Assembly: GCF_026262505.1 (NCBI RefSeq)
Contig: NC_067203.1
Coordinates: 930,001-994,000, forward strand
Source of the DNA: Trichomonas vaginalis G3
Taxonomy: Eukaryota > Parabasalia > Trichomonadida > Trichomonadidae
DNA: 64,000 nt
Direction of reading: 5' to 3'
Part shown: one piece after another, positions 1-8,754 of the stretch
Numbering within the stretch: the stretch's first letter is position 1
Layout of the letters: the number at the start of each line of letters is the position of its first letter
Program-made: the position numbers and the translations under genes
Notes under the pieces: model-generated
The model's input: the letters and a program-made list of their open reading frames with translations, nothing else
The model's database searches: none
What the model was told of the DNA's origin: nothing

Positions 1-514
1 TGAGAGCAGTTTCATTTTTAGCACTTGGATGTTGTAAGATGTTTGCAAACCAACATAAGATATACTCATAAACCTTTTCGTTTCCATTGCATATAATTTC
101 TTTGACATGGTCTAACCAAGCTTCTATAATATTTTCTTTCCATTCTACTTGTTCATATTTATATCCAGTGAAGATAGAATAGAAGTTTGGAGAAGGTGTA
201 TAGAACTTTATACCTCGAACTGAAAAATCTTCTAACTTTGACAATAAGATATCCCAAGCATCTAACATCTTCATACCAACTTGTACGACTTTTATTTTCT
301 TAAGTTTCTGTCTACATTCTTGTTCTGAAACTATTGTTGCTCTTGGTTTGTTAAAGACAACATCCCATTCTTTCATGACATAACATTCTGGGGCAGAGTC
401 AACATAAATGACTAAACGTTTCAAATTCTCGACTGCTTTGTTATAGTCTCTAAATGGACACATATTTCTGAATGCTTGGAAGTCATAAAAATCTGAAACA
501 TCTATTCTGTACAT
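1..514 (-). CDS. SF3 (D5-like) helicase, N-terminal part, cut by window edge
   Basis: The frame is open from the ATG at 514 down to base 1. Its start (MYRIDVSDFYDFQAF) matches the start of the right-hand copy's helicase at 60553, whose later part carries the Walker A motif GKQGTGKN. Only the N-terminal ~170 residues are here and the ATPase core lies outside the window. In Polintons and related viruses this protein unwinds DNA for replication. It is the last visible gene of a same-strand series. The identity is inferred through the other copy. Confidence 0.7.
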   Translation of the reverse strand, partial: MYRIDVSDFYDFQAFRNMCPFRDYNKAVENLKRLVIYVDSAPECYVMKEWDVVFNKPRATIVSEQECRQKLKKIKVVQVGMKMLDAWDILLSKLEDFSVRGIKFYTPSPNFYSIFTGYKYEQVEWKENIIEAWLDHVKEIICNGNEKVYEYILCWFANILQHPSAKNETAL

Positions 515-545
515 TTTTATAAAAATAAAAAAAAATATTTTTTTT

Positions 546-1343
546 TTATTCTTGACTTTGTTGTTCCATTTGTTGCATTTGTTGTTCTTGAGCTATTTGT
601 TGTTGAAGTTGTTCTTGTAATACAATACTTTCACCAGTTGCATCTTCCAATTCGAAACTTTCTGCCGTCATTGACAAATACATAGGACATAAAAGTTTTA
701 CAGGAACAAAGTTTGCGTCAACTAATGTCAACGTTATACTTGCCAAAGTGTTTGAGTTCACTAAGGTTGAAAATTCTGCATTCGAATGAACAATAGGCAA
801 ACCAGCAGAGAAAGTATTGTTTATACGCATAAGTATCTTTTGGTCATAGTAGTTTCTGTCGACATTCGAATAACACTTTGAACCTAAGTTTGAAACAATA
901 TATAAGATTGGTGTGCTTAATGTCAATGGAATAGACATTCCTTGTATGACACCTTTTCCTGTTATAGGAAACTGTTGGTAGTAAAAACCAGATATAAGTT
1001 TTGTATTATAGCTCATATCGTTTATACTAAACTCAGTCGGACATCCAAACATAATGAAACCTGCTCTAGTTGCAGCACATGTTACATCCGTCCTTAAAGT
1101 ATTAAATAAGTCAACAAAACCTGTTGGTGGTATATCTGAGTAAGTATCTTCAAAGGAGTATTTTTTACCATTCACAACAATAAAGTCTTCTGGTGTCAAA
1201 AGAGCAAAACAGGCTTTAGTCGTCATTGTGTTTAAGGTTAGTTTACAATATCGTCCTTGAGGACTTTGTAAGTTTGTTGTTATAGAATTATATGACTCAG
1301 GGTTTTTAGTCGTAATAGTATAAACCATTATGTCTTCTGCCAT
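546..1343 (-). CDS. Penton-like minor capsid candidate, 265 aa
   Basis: A 265-residue protein starts with MAEDIMVYTITTKNPESYNS and ends in a glutamine-rich tail (QLQQQIAQEQQMQQMEQQ). The body is beta-rich, with alternating hydrophobic stretches such as PLTLSTPILYIVSNLG and ITLTLVDANFVPVKLL. This suits the single jelly-roll penton proteins of Polintons, although no diagnostic motif can be read by eye. It lies between the helicase and a 193-residue protein, with a 4-base gap to the latter. A close copy is at 59719-60525. The role is inferred from size, fold impression and position; a fold prediction would decide. Confidence 0.5.
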   Translation of the reverse strand: MAEDIMVYTITTKNPESYNSITTNLQSPQGRYCKLTLNTMTTKACFALLTPEDFIVVNGKKYSFEDTYSDIPPTGFVDLFNTLRTDVTCAATRAGFIMFGCPTEFSINDMSYNTKLISGFYYQQFPITGKGVIQGMSIPLTLSTPILYIVSNLGSKCYSNVDRNYYDQKILMRINNTFSAGLPIVHSNAEFSTLVNSNTLASITLTLVDANFVPVKLLCPMYLSMTAESFELEDATGESIVLQEQLQQQIAQEQQMQQMEQQSQE

Positions 1344-1347
1344 TTAC

Positions 1348-1929
1348 TTAGCAAATAAATTTTAATGAAATGTTGTGGTCGTCAAATATTTTTATAACGT
1401 CTGGGAAACTATATTTTAAGTTCAACGTTTCACCTCCTTTCATAACGTATATCTTGTCAATGACATTATATGAAACACCACAGCAAGCAATGTCGGGTTC
1501 TATTTCTTTGATGTTTATATCGTCTGCCTCTGTCAAAAGTTTCAATAGTTCTTTCAAAACTTCATGAGGTGCGATGACATATGAGTTCACTTTTACAGGG
1601 TTGTGCTCAACCAAGTTTAACATTATACCCAAAGCTTGACAAATCTTCTCCTGAGTTTTAAGTTTGTCTTTAAGTTGTTGGTAGTCGTTTCGAATATCTG
1701 CAACAGAACTTAAGTCTCTGCTAACTTCAGGATATGTTGGTTGTTCTTTTACAGGAACTATTGTTATACCATCTTCGTCTTCGTATGGTTTCCCCACTTC
1801 AACATCTCTTTCTTTGACATTGACAACAACACTTTGACTGTTTGTTTGAGTTGGTGAATTTAACTTCACATCTGCCACCGCCATTAAACCTTTTGAAACA
1901 CTTACGCTTCTATTTTTCGGAAATGACAT
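1348..1929 (-). CDS. Polinton protein of unknown function, 193 aa
   Basis: I chose the ATG at 1929 (MSFPKNRSVSVSKGLMAVAD) because the right-hand copy (58890-59471) is conserved from this residue, while the upstream extension is hydrophobic and lies across the divergent gene. The protein has a Ser/Val-rich start, a proline-containing middle (DEDGITIVPVKEQPTYPEV) and a helical region around residues 75-130. Its start codon is 18 bases from the start of the plus-strand gene at 1948, so the two probably share a divergent promoter. I do not recognise the family; a structural or DNA-binding role is only a guess. Confidence 0.55.
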   Translation of the reverse strand: MSFPKNRSVSVSKGLMAVADVKLNSPTQTNSQSVVVNVKERDVEVGKPYEDEDGITIVPVKEQPTYPEVSRDLSSVADIRNDYQQLKDKLKTQEKICQALGIMLNLVEHNPVKVNSYVIAPHEVLKELLKLLTEADDINIKEIEPDIACCGVSYNVIDKIYVMKGGETLNLKYSFPDVIKIFDDHNISLKFIC

Positions 1930-1947
1930 TTTACTTAGAATAAAAAG

Positions 1948-2193
1948 ATGGACGTATTTGAGTATCTCTTCGAATTGAAGCAGAACAAAGTTTACACACA
2001 CAAACAATACAAGTTCATTGACAGAATAGTTCTTTATACAAACAATGGAAAATGTTATAGAATAGCAGTCTTTGCTGAACCAAAATATTTTCATAAAGCA
2101 AAGAAAGTTGGTATAACCGAGATGGTGAAAGTTCTTGAAGCAGACAAAAATATAACAACAAAACTGACGATATTTCTAAAGGTAAGTTTATAA
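1948..2193 (+). CDS. Small Polinton protein, about 81 aa
   Basis: A short plus-strand frame, MDVFEYLFELKQNKVYTHKQ onward, is rich in aromatic and basic residues. It lies head-to-head with the 193-residue gene and tail-to-tail with the capsid gene. The opposite strand of the other copy (about 58626-58871) encodes the same N-terminus, which supports a real gene. Function is unknown. It faintly resembles the 76-residue protein at 59478 in size and in its RIVLYTNNGK / LFVRVDKGK segment, so the two may be paralogues. Confidence 0.45.
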   Translation: MDVFEYLFELKQNKVYTHKQYKFIDRIVLYTNNGKCYRIAVFAEPKYFHKAKKVGITEMVKVLEADKNITTKLTIFLKVSL

Positions 2194-2259
2194 TACAATA
2201 TTATGTCAAAACTGGCGTACTGTCAATATTTGACGGAGAGAAGTCAGTTCAAGAACAAC

Positions 2260-3867
2260 TTACTGACCTGCTGCCAAAATCTGCTCGATGGAAGCTGTCG
2301 TTATGCCAATCTGAGGAGCCCCAGCAGGTTTCATCGAACGAATCTTCAAAAGAGCATCTTCCGTGAAAAGTGCTATTGGTTTTGTAAACTTCTTTGCTTT
2401 CAATTCATCTGGACCGTCTCTGTCACCAGTATATTGTATTTGAACTGTACCAACAGTTGAAATACCACCCATAAAGTCTTCTGAGTCAGCAAATGGAATG
2501 CCAAGCCAAAAGTTTGAACGGTCTCCATTTGTATATTGAGTTTTTTGACCTCCTGTATGAGTCCATACTTTCACATATGGCATAATAGAACTTTGCATTT
2601 CAGGGTTAATGGTTGTTGTGAAGTTGTTGTTAAAGTTCATAGCATCTAATGTCAAGTTGTATGACCTCATATCCTCAACTGTAGAATATTCTTCTCTTGG
2701 ATAATATTTGCCATCTATGTTTATATGATATTTAATACCAGGGTTGTAGAAACAAGAATAGTCATTTATAGTTCGTCTGAACAGTACAAACATAGTATCT
2801 GCATGTTTCATTGCAGTTGTTAAGGCAATATCTGTTCTTGCACCTGGGTCAGCACTTTGGTTTCCAACTTCACCTGCAAAGTCTTTGACAGATATTTGGT
2901 GTATAGGGAACATAAGTGGAACTGCAATATATTTGGCAGCTAAAGCATTTGAAATATCTGGGTCCAACATATAGACTGCAAGTCTGCTTTCTATTCTCTT
3001 GCATTCAAATTTTTCGCATGTGAACTTAACTGGGTCCCAAGCATCTCCAGCAGCATTGAAATAATAGTTTACTTCAGTGTTGAGGTTTGAGAAACCAAAG
3101 TCTAAGTCAACTTTGTTTTTGCAAAAGTCGGCGAATGACATTTTATTTGTTCCCACTACTTCTGTAAGAGTGAATGGGTCTTGTGTTGGTGCAATGACTA
3201 AGTTATTTTTGCTTGGAGTAAGTTCGATAGAAATTTTTCCTGCCCAGTTTGGCAAGTATCTTAAAAACCTGAAGATGAGGAAAGATGACAAAGGAACTCT
3301 AAGTTTCAATTTTACTTTGGTTACTGCTGCTGCATTTTGTCCAGAAAGGTTAACATAAACTCCTGGAACGTTAGGGTCAAGTCTTCTTATTTTCTCAATA
3401 GTTGCATACTGGTCTGTTTGTTCTCTAGCTTGTGGTTGTACTGAGTTTCTCAAAGCGAACCATTCATAGTTTGCCCATGTTACTGTTTGAACTAAGTCAG
3501 AGTTAGAATATATCTTATATCCCATGAAAACTTCTGGAGCATATTGGTATCCGACATAGAAAATTCCATTGCAACCTTTCTTGTCAGACAACTTGGCAGA
3601 AGGTTTTATTTCAATGTCTTGTTCCACGTATAAGAATGAGTTGTCAATAGAAATTATATGAAACCTGTCGCAAGCAATATCTACTGTTGTTGAAGAACCT
3701 TCTCCAAACTCACCTACGTTTCCATAAGAAACAGCAGTTGTATATTCGTAAGTTCCAGGAACTATTTCTGACCTTCTAATGGCATTGTCGCATTCGTTAT
3801 ACCATTCGGAAACATTTCCATTCATAGCATCCAAAACTGTTGGCGTTATATTCTGAGCGGCGTACAT
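2260..3867 (-). CDS. Major capsid protein candidate, 535 aa
   Basis: A single open frame of 535 residues begins MYAAQNITPTVLDAMNGNVS. The length and beta-rich sequence suit the double jelly-roll capsid proteins of Polintons. The central stretch FLIFRFLRYLPNWAGKISIE resembles a strand-loop region seen in such capsids, and the C-terminal half contains another long beta-rich domain. It is the largest gene in the structural block and is flanked by small proteins. The copy at 56971-58561 is broken. Capsid assignment rests on length, fold impression and position among virus-like genes; a predicted double jelly-roll would confirm it. Confidence 0.6.
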   Translation of the reverse strand: MYAAQNITPTVLDAMNGNVSEWYNECDNAIRRSEIVPGTYEYTTAVSYGNVGEFGEGSSTTVDIACDRFHIISIDNSFLYVEQDIEIKPSAKLSDKKGCNGIFYVGYQYAPEVFMGYKIYSNSDLVQTVTWANYEWFALRNSVQPQAREQTDQYATIEKIRRLDPNVPGVYVNLSGQNAAAVTKVKLKLRVPLSSFLIFRFLRYLPNWAGKISIELTPSKNNLVIAPTQDPFTLTEVVGTNKMSFADFCKNKVDLDFGFSNLNTEVNYYFNAAGDAWDPVKFTCEKFECKRIESRLAVYMLDPDISNALAAKYIAVPLMFPIHQISVKDFAGEVGNQSADPGARTDIALTTAMKHADTMFVLFRRTINDYSCFYNPGIKYHINIDGKYYPREEYSTVEDMRSYNLTLDAMNFNNNFTTTINPEMQSSIMPYVKVWTHTGGQKTQYTNGDRSNFWLGIPFADSEDFMGGISTVGTVQIQYTGDRDGPDELKAKKFTKPIALFTEDALLKIRSMKPAGAPQIGITTASIEQILAAGQ

Positions 3868-3899
3868 TTCATATGAGTAAAAATATAGAATAGTTGGAT

Positions 3900-4076
3900 T
3901 TATATGTCATAATAGAACCCACGTGGACCAAGCTTTACTTTCTTCCTGACTGAGTTTTTAACTCTTCTTTTTCCTTCATTGCCCTCTGCTTGAAGTTGTT
4001 GCATCTTTGCATTATGTTCATCTAGTATGTTGCAAATTTCCCATGTCCTTTTTGCCTTTTGGCTCTGGTCGCCCAT
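3900..4076 (-). CDS. Small basic Polinton protein, 58 aa
   Basis: A 58-residue frame runs from the ATG at 4076 (MGDQSQKAKRTWEIC) to a stop at 3900 and ends in a strongly basic tail (RRVKNSVRKKVKLGPRGF). It fills the gap between the capsid gene and the 259-residue frame. The right-hand copy keeps recognisable parts at 56681-56938. A DNA- or capsid-binding peptide is plausible from its charge but unproven. Confidence 0.4.
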   Translation of the reverse strand: MGDQSQKAKRTWEICNILDEHNAKMQQLQAEGNEGKRRVKNSVRKKVKLGPRGFYYDI

Positions 4077-4093
4077 CTCAGGTAACCTATATC

Positions 4094-4873
4094 CTAGAAA
4101 GAGTTTGTCATAGTTGTATTTGAGTCTTCGCGTATTGTTTGCATGACTCTTTCCTGAGTTTCCGGTTCAAGCTCTTCAAACAGTGCCTGTCCATATGGAA
4201 TAAGCTCGTTTCCAAATATATGTTTTTGTAGCCATTCTGGTTTTCTTTCCATGTTACCAACTATATCTTTTGTGAATGGGAAAGCTTTTACCCAATCTTT
4301 CAGTCTTGCGTCGTTTATTTCTGTAGTTGGTTTTATTTTGTCAAGGAACATGTTTTTCAATACTAACATTTCATTTGGTACTGTCCATTTGAGTTTTCTT
4401 AAATATTCATCCCTTCTCGGTTCATTGTCTGCAAAGTAAGTTTTTATGACATTTTGTAAACTTTCGTTTGCAAGGTCATGTACAATAGGTTCTCTTCCTT
4501 CTATCTCCCTAACTTTCTTTCTAAACTCTTCACCAAATATACCATCTCTATGGTTCTGTGTAGTTCTTTGAGATAAATGTTCTAGAACGTCAGGTGTTAT
4601 ATTTCCATCAGCCATGTTCATTTCATACTGGTCCAAAATATCTGCATCTTTCATATCTTTCAATGGCATTAAAGCCGCGCTGAAAATACCAGCTACATCT
4701 GGTTCACCATTGACTTCCATTGCGTCTACAACTTCTTGGAATTGTGGTTGTAAGTTTATGAACCACCTATCCGGATTAGCTTTATGACCCCATCTCATTG
4801 TAGTTCCATCGTCTGCAGAAACAAAAGTAGGTTTGTTTCCATCTTGGTTAGGTTCTGAATGAACTTTAAACAA
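4094..4873 (-). CDS. Polinton structural-block protein, about 259 aa
   Basis: An open frame of about 259 codons contains MRWGHKANPDRWFINLQPQF near the start and a mostly helical remainder rich in charged residues. It begins at a non-ATG codon and the frame stays open upstream toward the long basic protein, so the true start and the boundary with that gene are uncertain. An eroded copy lies at 55846-56660. I do not recognise the family; position suggests a virion or assembly protein. Confidence 0.45.
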   Translation of the reverse strand: MFKVHSEPNQDGNKPTFVSADDGTTMRWGHKANPDRWFINLQPQFQEVVDAMEVNGEPDVAGIFSAALMPLKDMKDADILDQYEMNMADGNITPDVLEHLSQRTTQNHRDGIFGEEFRKKVREIEGREPIVHDLANESLQNVIKTYFADNEPRRDEYLRKLKWTVPNEMLVLKNMFLDKIKPTTEINDARLKDWVKAFPFTKDIVGNMERKPEWLQKHIFGNELIPYGQALFEELEPETQERVMQTIREDSNTTMTNSF

Positions 4874-4902
4874 TGTTTCATTTCTATATGTTTTCTTGAA
4901 AT

Positions 4903-7122
4903 TTAACCTTTTATTTTCACCGAGTTCATCCGAAGATTGAACGTTAAATGCTCGTAAGTAAAAAGGGTTGTTGTATTTGTGTACATTTTTTCAGTCTTCC
5001 ATTCTATGCTGAATATTTTCATCTGTGTTGGAGTCTTTTGTATGTCGGCAAACATTTTTCGATATTCTTCTACTATGTCAGCCGAATTTTTTTTAGACTC
5101 TTGGAAATATTCCATATTCTCCGCATACTCTTGTTGAGGGTCAAGATTTTTCGGCTGTTCCAAATCTTCATCTAGTTCTGTGAAGTTAGTTTCCAAAGGA
5201 AGGACTTGTTCGTTTCCTTCAGGCTCTTCTAGCTGTTGTTGCTGAACTATTTCTTCCATGTCTGGTTGTATCTGAACTTCTTCCTGTGGAGTTTCTTGTA
5301 CCTCATCTGCTGGCATTTCATATATTCCGAGACCGTTTTCAACAATTTCCCTATCTACGTCATCCGCATTCATAAGCTTTTGTTCTTTCGTTCCGTCTCT
5401 ATTTTTTACGCGTTTCATGACGAAAGTTGAATTGTCATTTAGCTCTGACATCAAATATCTCGGAGTAAATTCATCCATGTCATTTGGATGATATGCTATT
5501 AAATCATATCCCTTAACGAGCTTGTATTTTCCAGGTTTGAGATTATATCCGTTTTGGTGCTGAGCCATAAAGCTAAATAGGTTCGGGTCAGTATTTCCAT
5601 CCTTGAACTTTCCAATAGCTTCTTTATATCTGTCACTAAAGTCAACAGTATCTGGGAAACCACACTCTTCTTTAAGCATTTTTAAGAATTCTTGGTTTCC
5701 TTGTTCTCTACTTCTTTTATGTCCTTGCTCTGTTTGTGGTTGTTGCTGTGCTGGTTGTTGTGTTGGTTGTTGTGCAGGGTTTTGAACTGTTGGTTGTTGT
5801 GTTGGTTGTGGAGGTGGTTGTTGTGTTGGATTTTGAACTGTTGGTTGTTGTGTTGGTTTTGGTGCATGCCTGTGTCTGTGTCCATGTGACGATGTAAATG
5901 TTCTAGGTAGTCCTGGTGCAGGTGCTTCTCTTGGAGGGTTTGGTGGTATATAAGTTCCACCAGCTGGCACATATGTTCCATCTGCAGCGTAATGTCCTAC
6001 CTGACTTTTCGTTTTTAAGAAAGCATTTACTAGGTCTGTTTTGGTCTGTTGTAACTCTTTTTCTTGACTTTTCACAACAGTTGCTCTAACGGCGTCATAG
6101 GCACTTTGAACTGCCTGTCTCGTTGCTGCATCTGTTATTTTCGTCATATTTTGTGCTACTTCTTTTAACTCTTTGTCGAAACCTTCAGACTTCAGTTTCT
6201 TTCCAGATGAGAAGTCGTTCACTTGTTTCACCTTACTATGAAGAGCTTCGAAAGCGTTCTTAAAGTCAGCATTTGTTAAAGCTTCATTTGAACTATCTTC
6301 ATCCGCTTGTATTTTTGTCCTTATTGACCCTATGAGTTGGGCTGCTTTAGCGTTGGCTTGGGCATCTAACCAGTCATTGTTAGCTTTTATATATTCTGCG
6401 CTTTTCATTGCCTTTTGCATGGCTGCGTCGTTATTTTTACTTTCTTGTGCTAAGTTTTCATACTGTACGGTTTGGTTTTGCAACTGTAAAAGTTTTTCTG
6501 CCTTTACATTTGCTTCAACTTCTTTTTTATACTCATCGCTATCCATATATGTCTTCAGGGCTTTTTGTTTTATCTCTTCATCTTTCAGTACTTTATATTG
6601 AGTAGTATGGTTTTTCAAATTTATGACATCTTGTTCCATTTTTGCTACTTCTGCTGCTTTTTCTGACACTTTTTTCGCATATTCCTCTGTACTTAGTTCT
6701 TTCAGTTGTTCTTCTTTCTTCTTTTTCTCTACGTTTAACTCATTGAGTTTCTTTGTGTGTCTGTCATATTCTAGTTTCTTTTCGTTTTCACTTATTTGTT
6801 TCTGTATGTCTATGTTTGACTTTTTGACATCTGTTATTTGATTTTTGAGTGAACTCAAATTCATTTGACTTTGAGGGTTATAAGCTGTTCCGTCTGCAGC
6901 TCCACCATAGCCTGCCATTTTCGCTAAAAGTGCCGCTCTTAAACCTCCACTTTGTGCACCAATAACTCGGTTTAAAAGCATAGGGTTGCTTGACATTTGT
7001 TGCAACATAGTGGGGTCATTCATAATTTGTTGTTGCAACTGTTGTTGTGGTGTTAGTTTTACTATTGGATGTTTCAATGCTCTCTTCCTCTTACGTATAT
7101 TCTTACGTAGCTTACGTGGCAT
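4903..7122 (-). CDS. Long basic / coiled-coil / Pro-Gln repeat protein, 739 aa
   Basis: The protein starts with a very basic leader (MPRKLRKNIRKRKRALKH), followed by a glutamine-rich stretch, a Gly/Ala segment (AKMAGYGGAADG, near residues 67-78), a lysine/glutamate coiled coil from about 90 to 370, a Pro-Gln-Thr repeat region around 400-470 (QPTVQNPTQQ type units) and an acidic C-terminal third. The leader resembles DNA-condensing core proteins of dsDNA viruses. The Gly-Gly segment resembles sites cut by adenovirus-type proteases, but no protease is visible. The other copy spans 53573-55853. Function is unproven. Confidence 0.5.
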   Translation of the reverse strand: MPRKLRKNIRKRKRALKHPIVKLTPQQQLQQQIMNDPTMLQQMSSNPMLLNRVIGAQSGGLRAALLAKMAGYGGAADGTAYNPQSQMNLSSLKNQITDVKKSNIDIQKQISENEKKLEYDRHTKKLNELNVEKKKKEEQLKELSTEEYAKKVSEKAAEVAKMEQDVINLKNHTTQYKVLKDEEIKQKALKTYMDSDEYKKEVEANVKAEKLLQLQNQTVQYENLAQESKNNDAAMQKAMKSAEYIKANNDWLDAQANAKAAQLIGSIRTKIQADEDSSNEALTNADFKNAFEALHSKVKQVNDFSSGKKLKSEGFDKELKEVAQNMTKITDAATRQAVQSAYDAVRATVVKSQEKELQQTKTDLVNAFLKTKSQVGHYAADGTYVPAGGTYIPPNPPREAPAPGLPRTFTSSHGHRHRHAPKPTQQPTVQNPTQQPPPQPTQQPTVQNPAQQPTQQPAQQQPQTEQGHKRSREQGNQEFLKMLKEECGFPDTVDFSDRYKEAIGKFKDGNTDPNLFSFMAQHQNGYNLKPGKYKLVKGYDLIAYHPNDMDEFTPRYLMSELNDNSTFVMKRVKNRDGTKEQKLMNADDVDREIVENGLGIYEMPADEVQETPQEEVQIQPDMEEIVQQQQLEEPEGNEQVLPLETNFTELDEDLEQPKNLDPQQEYAENMEYFQESKKNSADIVEEYRKMFADIQKTPTQMKIFSIEWKTEKMYTNTTTLFTYEHLTFNLRMNSVKIKG

Positions 7123-7594
7123 TTTAAGTGAAGTTAAAAAGCGGTTTTTGACAGATGTTTATATGACACTTTTTGTTCAGCACAAAAAACTACTCGGTCA
7201 AAGTGTTGTCATTTTTGTAAAATAACCGTCCTATCTCATTCTATAAGGGGAAAAGGCTTCTCAAAGTATACTTCCTTGGAACGCCCGTAACTTTTCCTGT
7301 AGCGACGATAGACCCTTACTTGTCCGGACAAAGTTATACTATTTTGAGTGCTCTACAAAAAAAGTCAACGGCGACGACTCTCAAAAACCGTTGTGTAAAA
7401 AGTTTTACCGTTGGACAAAAAAGTATATATAGAAAACAAAAAACGTTTATAGTTCATTCAATATTTGAGATGGAACGGTTTGCCAACGGTAACTATTAAA
7501 TAAAATAAAAAAATAGAGGGGGTTACCGTTGACGAAAACGGTTTATTTTAAACTTTTCTATGAGTAGTCCAAAAAAAACAGTTTATTTTTCATA

Positions 7595-8575
7595 ATGGCA
7601 TTCGCTAGCGTGTTCGCTCCAAATTCACCTGAAGAAATTGCTTGCAAACTTTCAGCACCCACAGGTTTAGAGCCTCAACATCAAACTGCAGCATCTACAC
7701 ATTCTCCAAGCAGAACAGACAATTCGCTCAATCCAAAGCCACTTTCACTACCAAAAACAATACCAAACGAGCTCCGTATTACAAAGAACCACAGCAACGC
7801 TGAACTACGCAAAATACTACTCAGATTGTCTGAAGAATACTTCAATTCAAAGCCAGAAGAAAGAGTTCCTGCAACTTTTAACAAAGAATATTGTGAACAA
7901 CTCAACAAAGTTCTTGCAGACTTTACCAAACTACAAAAAGAAACACCTGACCCATTCGAATTAGGTGACACAATTGTCAACTATTTTCCAACAATAACAA
8001 AGATAATGGTTGACAGAACTATATGTCAGCTTATTGAAAGTCTTCCACCCAAAGCTGCAAAACAAGTCGAACAGTTTTGGGTCGAATTCAAATTAAAGAG
8101 TTACGGATATCAGGATGACGAAGAAGAACGTGAGTACGGACAAGAAACAGCAAAATGGCAATGTCTTAGCTCACTCAACCCCAAGTTCAAACCATTATTT
8201 TACTCAGACAACAACACAATTCAAGTACGCAAAATTGCTATTCATTTCGTTAACCAAGCAGAAGACATTGAAGAAGGAGACTCTATCTCAGTTTATGTTT
8301 GCTACTGCAAGTTTTTCAAGGACGAATTTGGAGGACCAATTCTCATGCATGTCTTCAAGCCACGTCAGCAACTCTACGTTGAAACTGAAATAACACTCAT
8401 GCATGGAATGTATCTCAAGTTTGAAAGCCAATTGGAAAACACATACAACATTTGGCTTTCATACATTCAGTTCGATACACCAGATGACTTTGATGTTGAA
8501 GAAGAAGACTCTACTCAAGAAGATGAACCACAAGACTCACCTGATGATGACGAATTTGTACCCGAAGAAGAATAA
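7595..8575 (+). CDS. Acidic-tailed Polinton terminal-module protein, 326 aa
   Basis: The frame starts MAFASVFAPNSPEEIACKLS and ends in a long Asp/Glu tail (last ~40 residues). The middle has a compact region with ISVYVCYCKFF and a beta-rich part near residues 215-285. It points toward the element end, opposite to the structural genes. Upstream there is about 450 bp of AT-rich non-coding DNA. The right-hand copy has no counterpart, because its terminus lies about 1.1 kb closer to the coiled-coil gene. The family is not recognised; it may be a host-interaction or regulatory protein. Confidence 0.5.
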   Translation: MAFASVFAPNSPEEIACKLSAPTGLEPQHQTAASTHSPSRTDNSLNPKPLSLPKTIPNELRITKNHSNAELRKILLRLSEEYFNSKPEERVPATFNKEYCEQLNKVLADFTKLQKETPDPFELGDTIVNYFPTITKIMVDRTICQLIESLPPKAAKQVEQFWVEFKLKSYGYQDDEEEREYGQETAKWQCLSSLNPKFKPLFYSDNNTIQVRKIAIHFVNQAEDIEEGDSISVYVCYCKFFKDEFGGPILMHVFKPRQQLYVETEITLMHGMYLKFESQLENTYNIWLSYIQFDTPDDFDVEEEDSTQEDEPQDSPDDDEFVPEEE

Positions 8576-8694
8576 AATTCAAGAACACCATCAGAAGACG
8601 ACCAACAAATGGCAGATGCAATGGACAGTCAAGTTCCATGAAACTAAACATCTAATTTTACCTCAATTCCAACTTTTTTTAAACATCTTCAGGG

Positions 8695-8754
8695 CTAGAA
8701 GGGGCGCAGCCCCTGGAAGCCCCACTCCCTTTTTTTTTTTTTTTTTTTTTTTTT
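8695..8754 (-). repeat. Polinton terminal motif with T-run
   Basis: A GC-rich block containing the palindrome GGGGCGCAGCCCC and the segment GGAAGCCCCACTCCC is followed by a run of about 25 T. Read from the other strand this is A-run, GGGAGTGGGGC, TTCCAG, GC hairpin, CTAG, which is the arrangement that starts the right-hand copy at 53103. I take it as the end of the element. Confidence 0.65.

Larger units (their letters stand above)
1..8754 (-). mobile_element. Polinton/Maverick, left copy (one end, runs off window)
   Basis: This is a virus-like Polinton read right to left: terminal module at 8695-8754, a plus-strand gene, a long basic/coiled-coil protein, a major capsid candidate, small proteins, a penton-like protein and the start of an SF3 helicase that leaves the window at base 1. 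The gene order matches the copy at 53103-64000. The visible genes are largely open and the copy looks nearly whole here, with perhaps one to three small breaks. High similarity to the right-hand copy by eye suggests a young family. Polymerase B, integrase and protease are not in the visible part, so the assignment to Polinton rather than a Polinton-like virus rests on capsid, ATPase and helicase genes. Confidence 0.8.
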
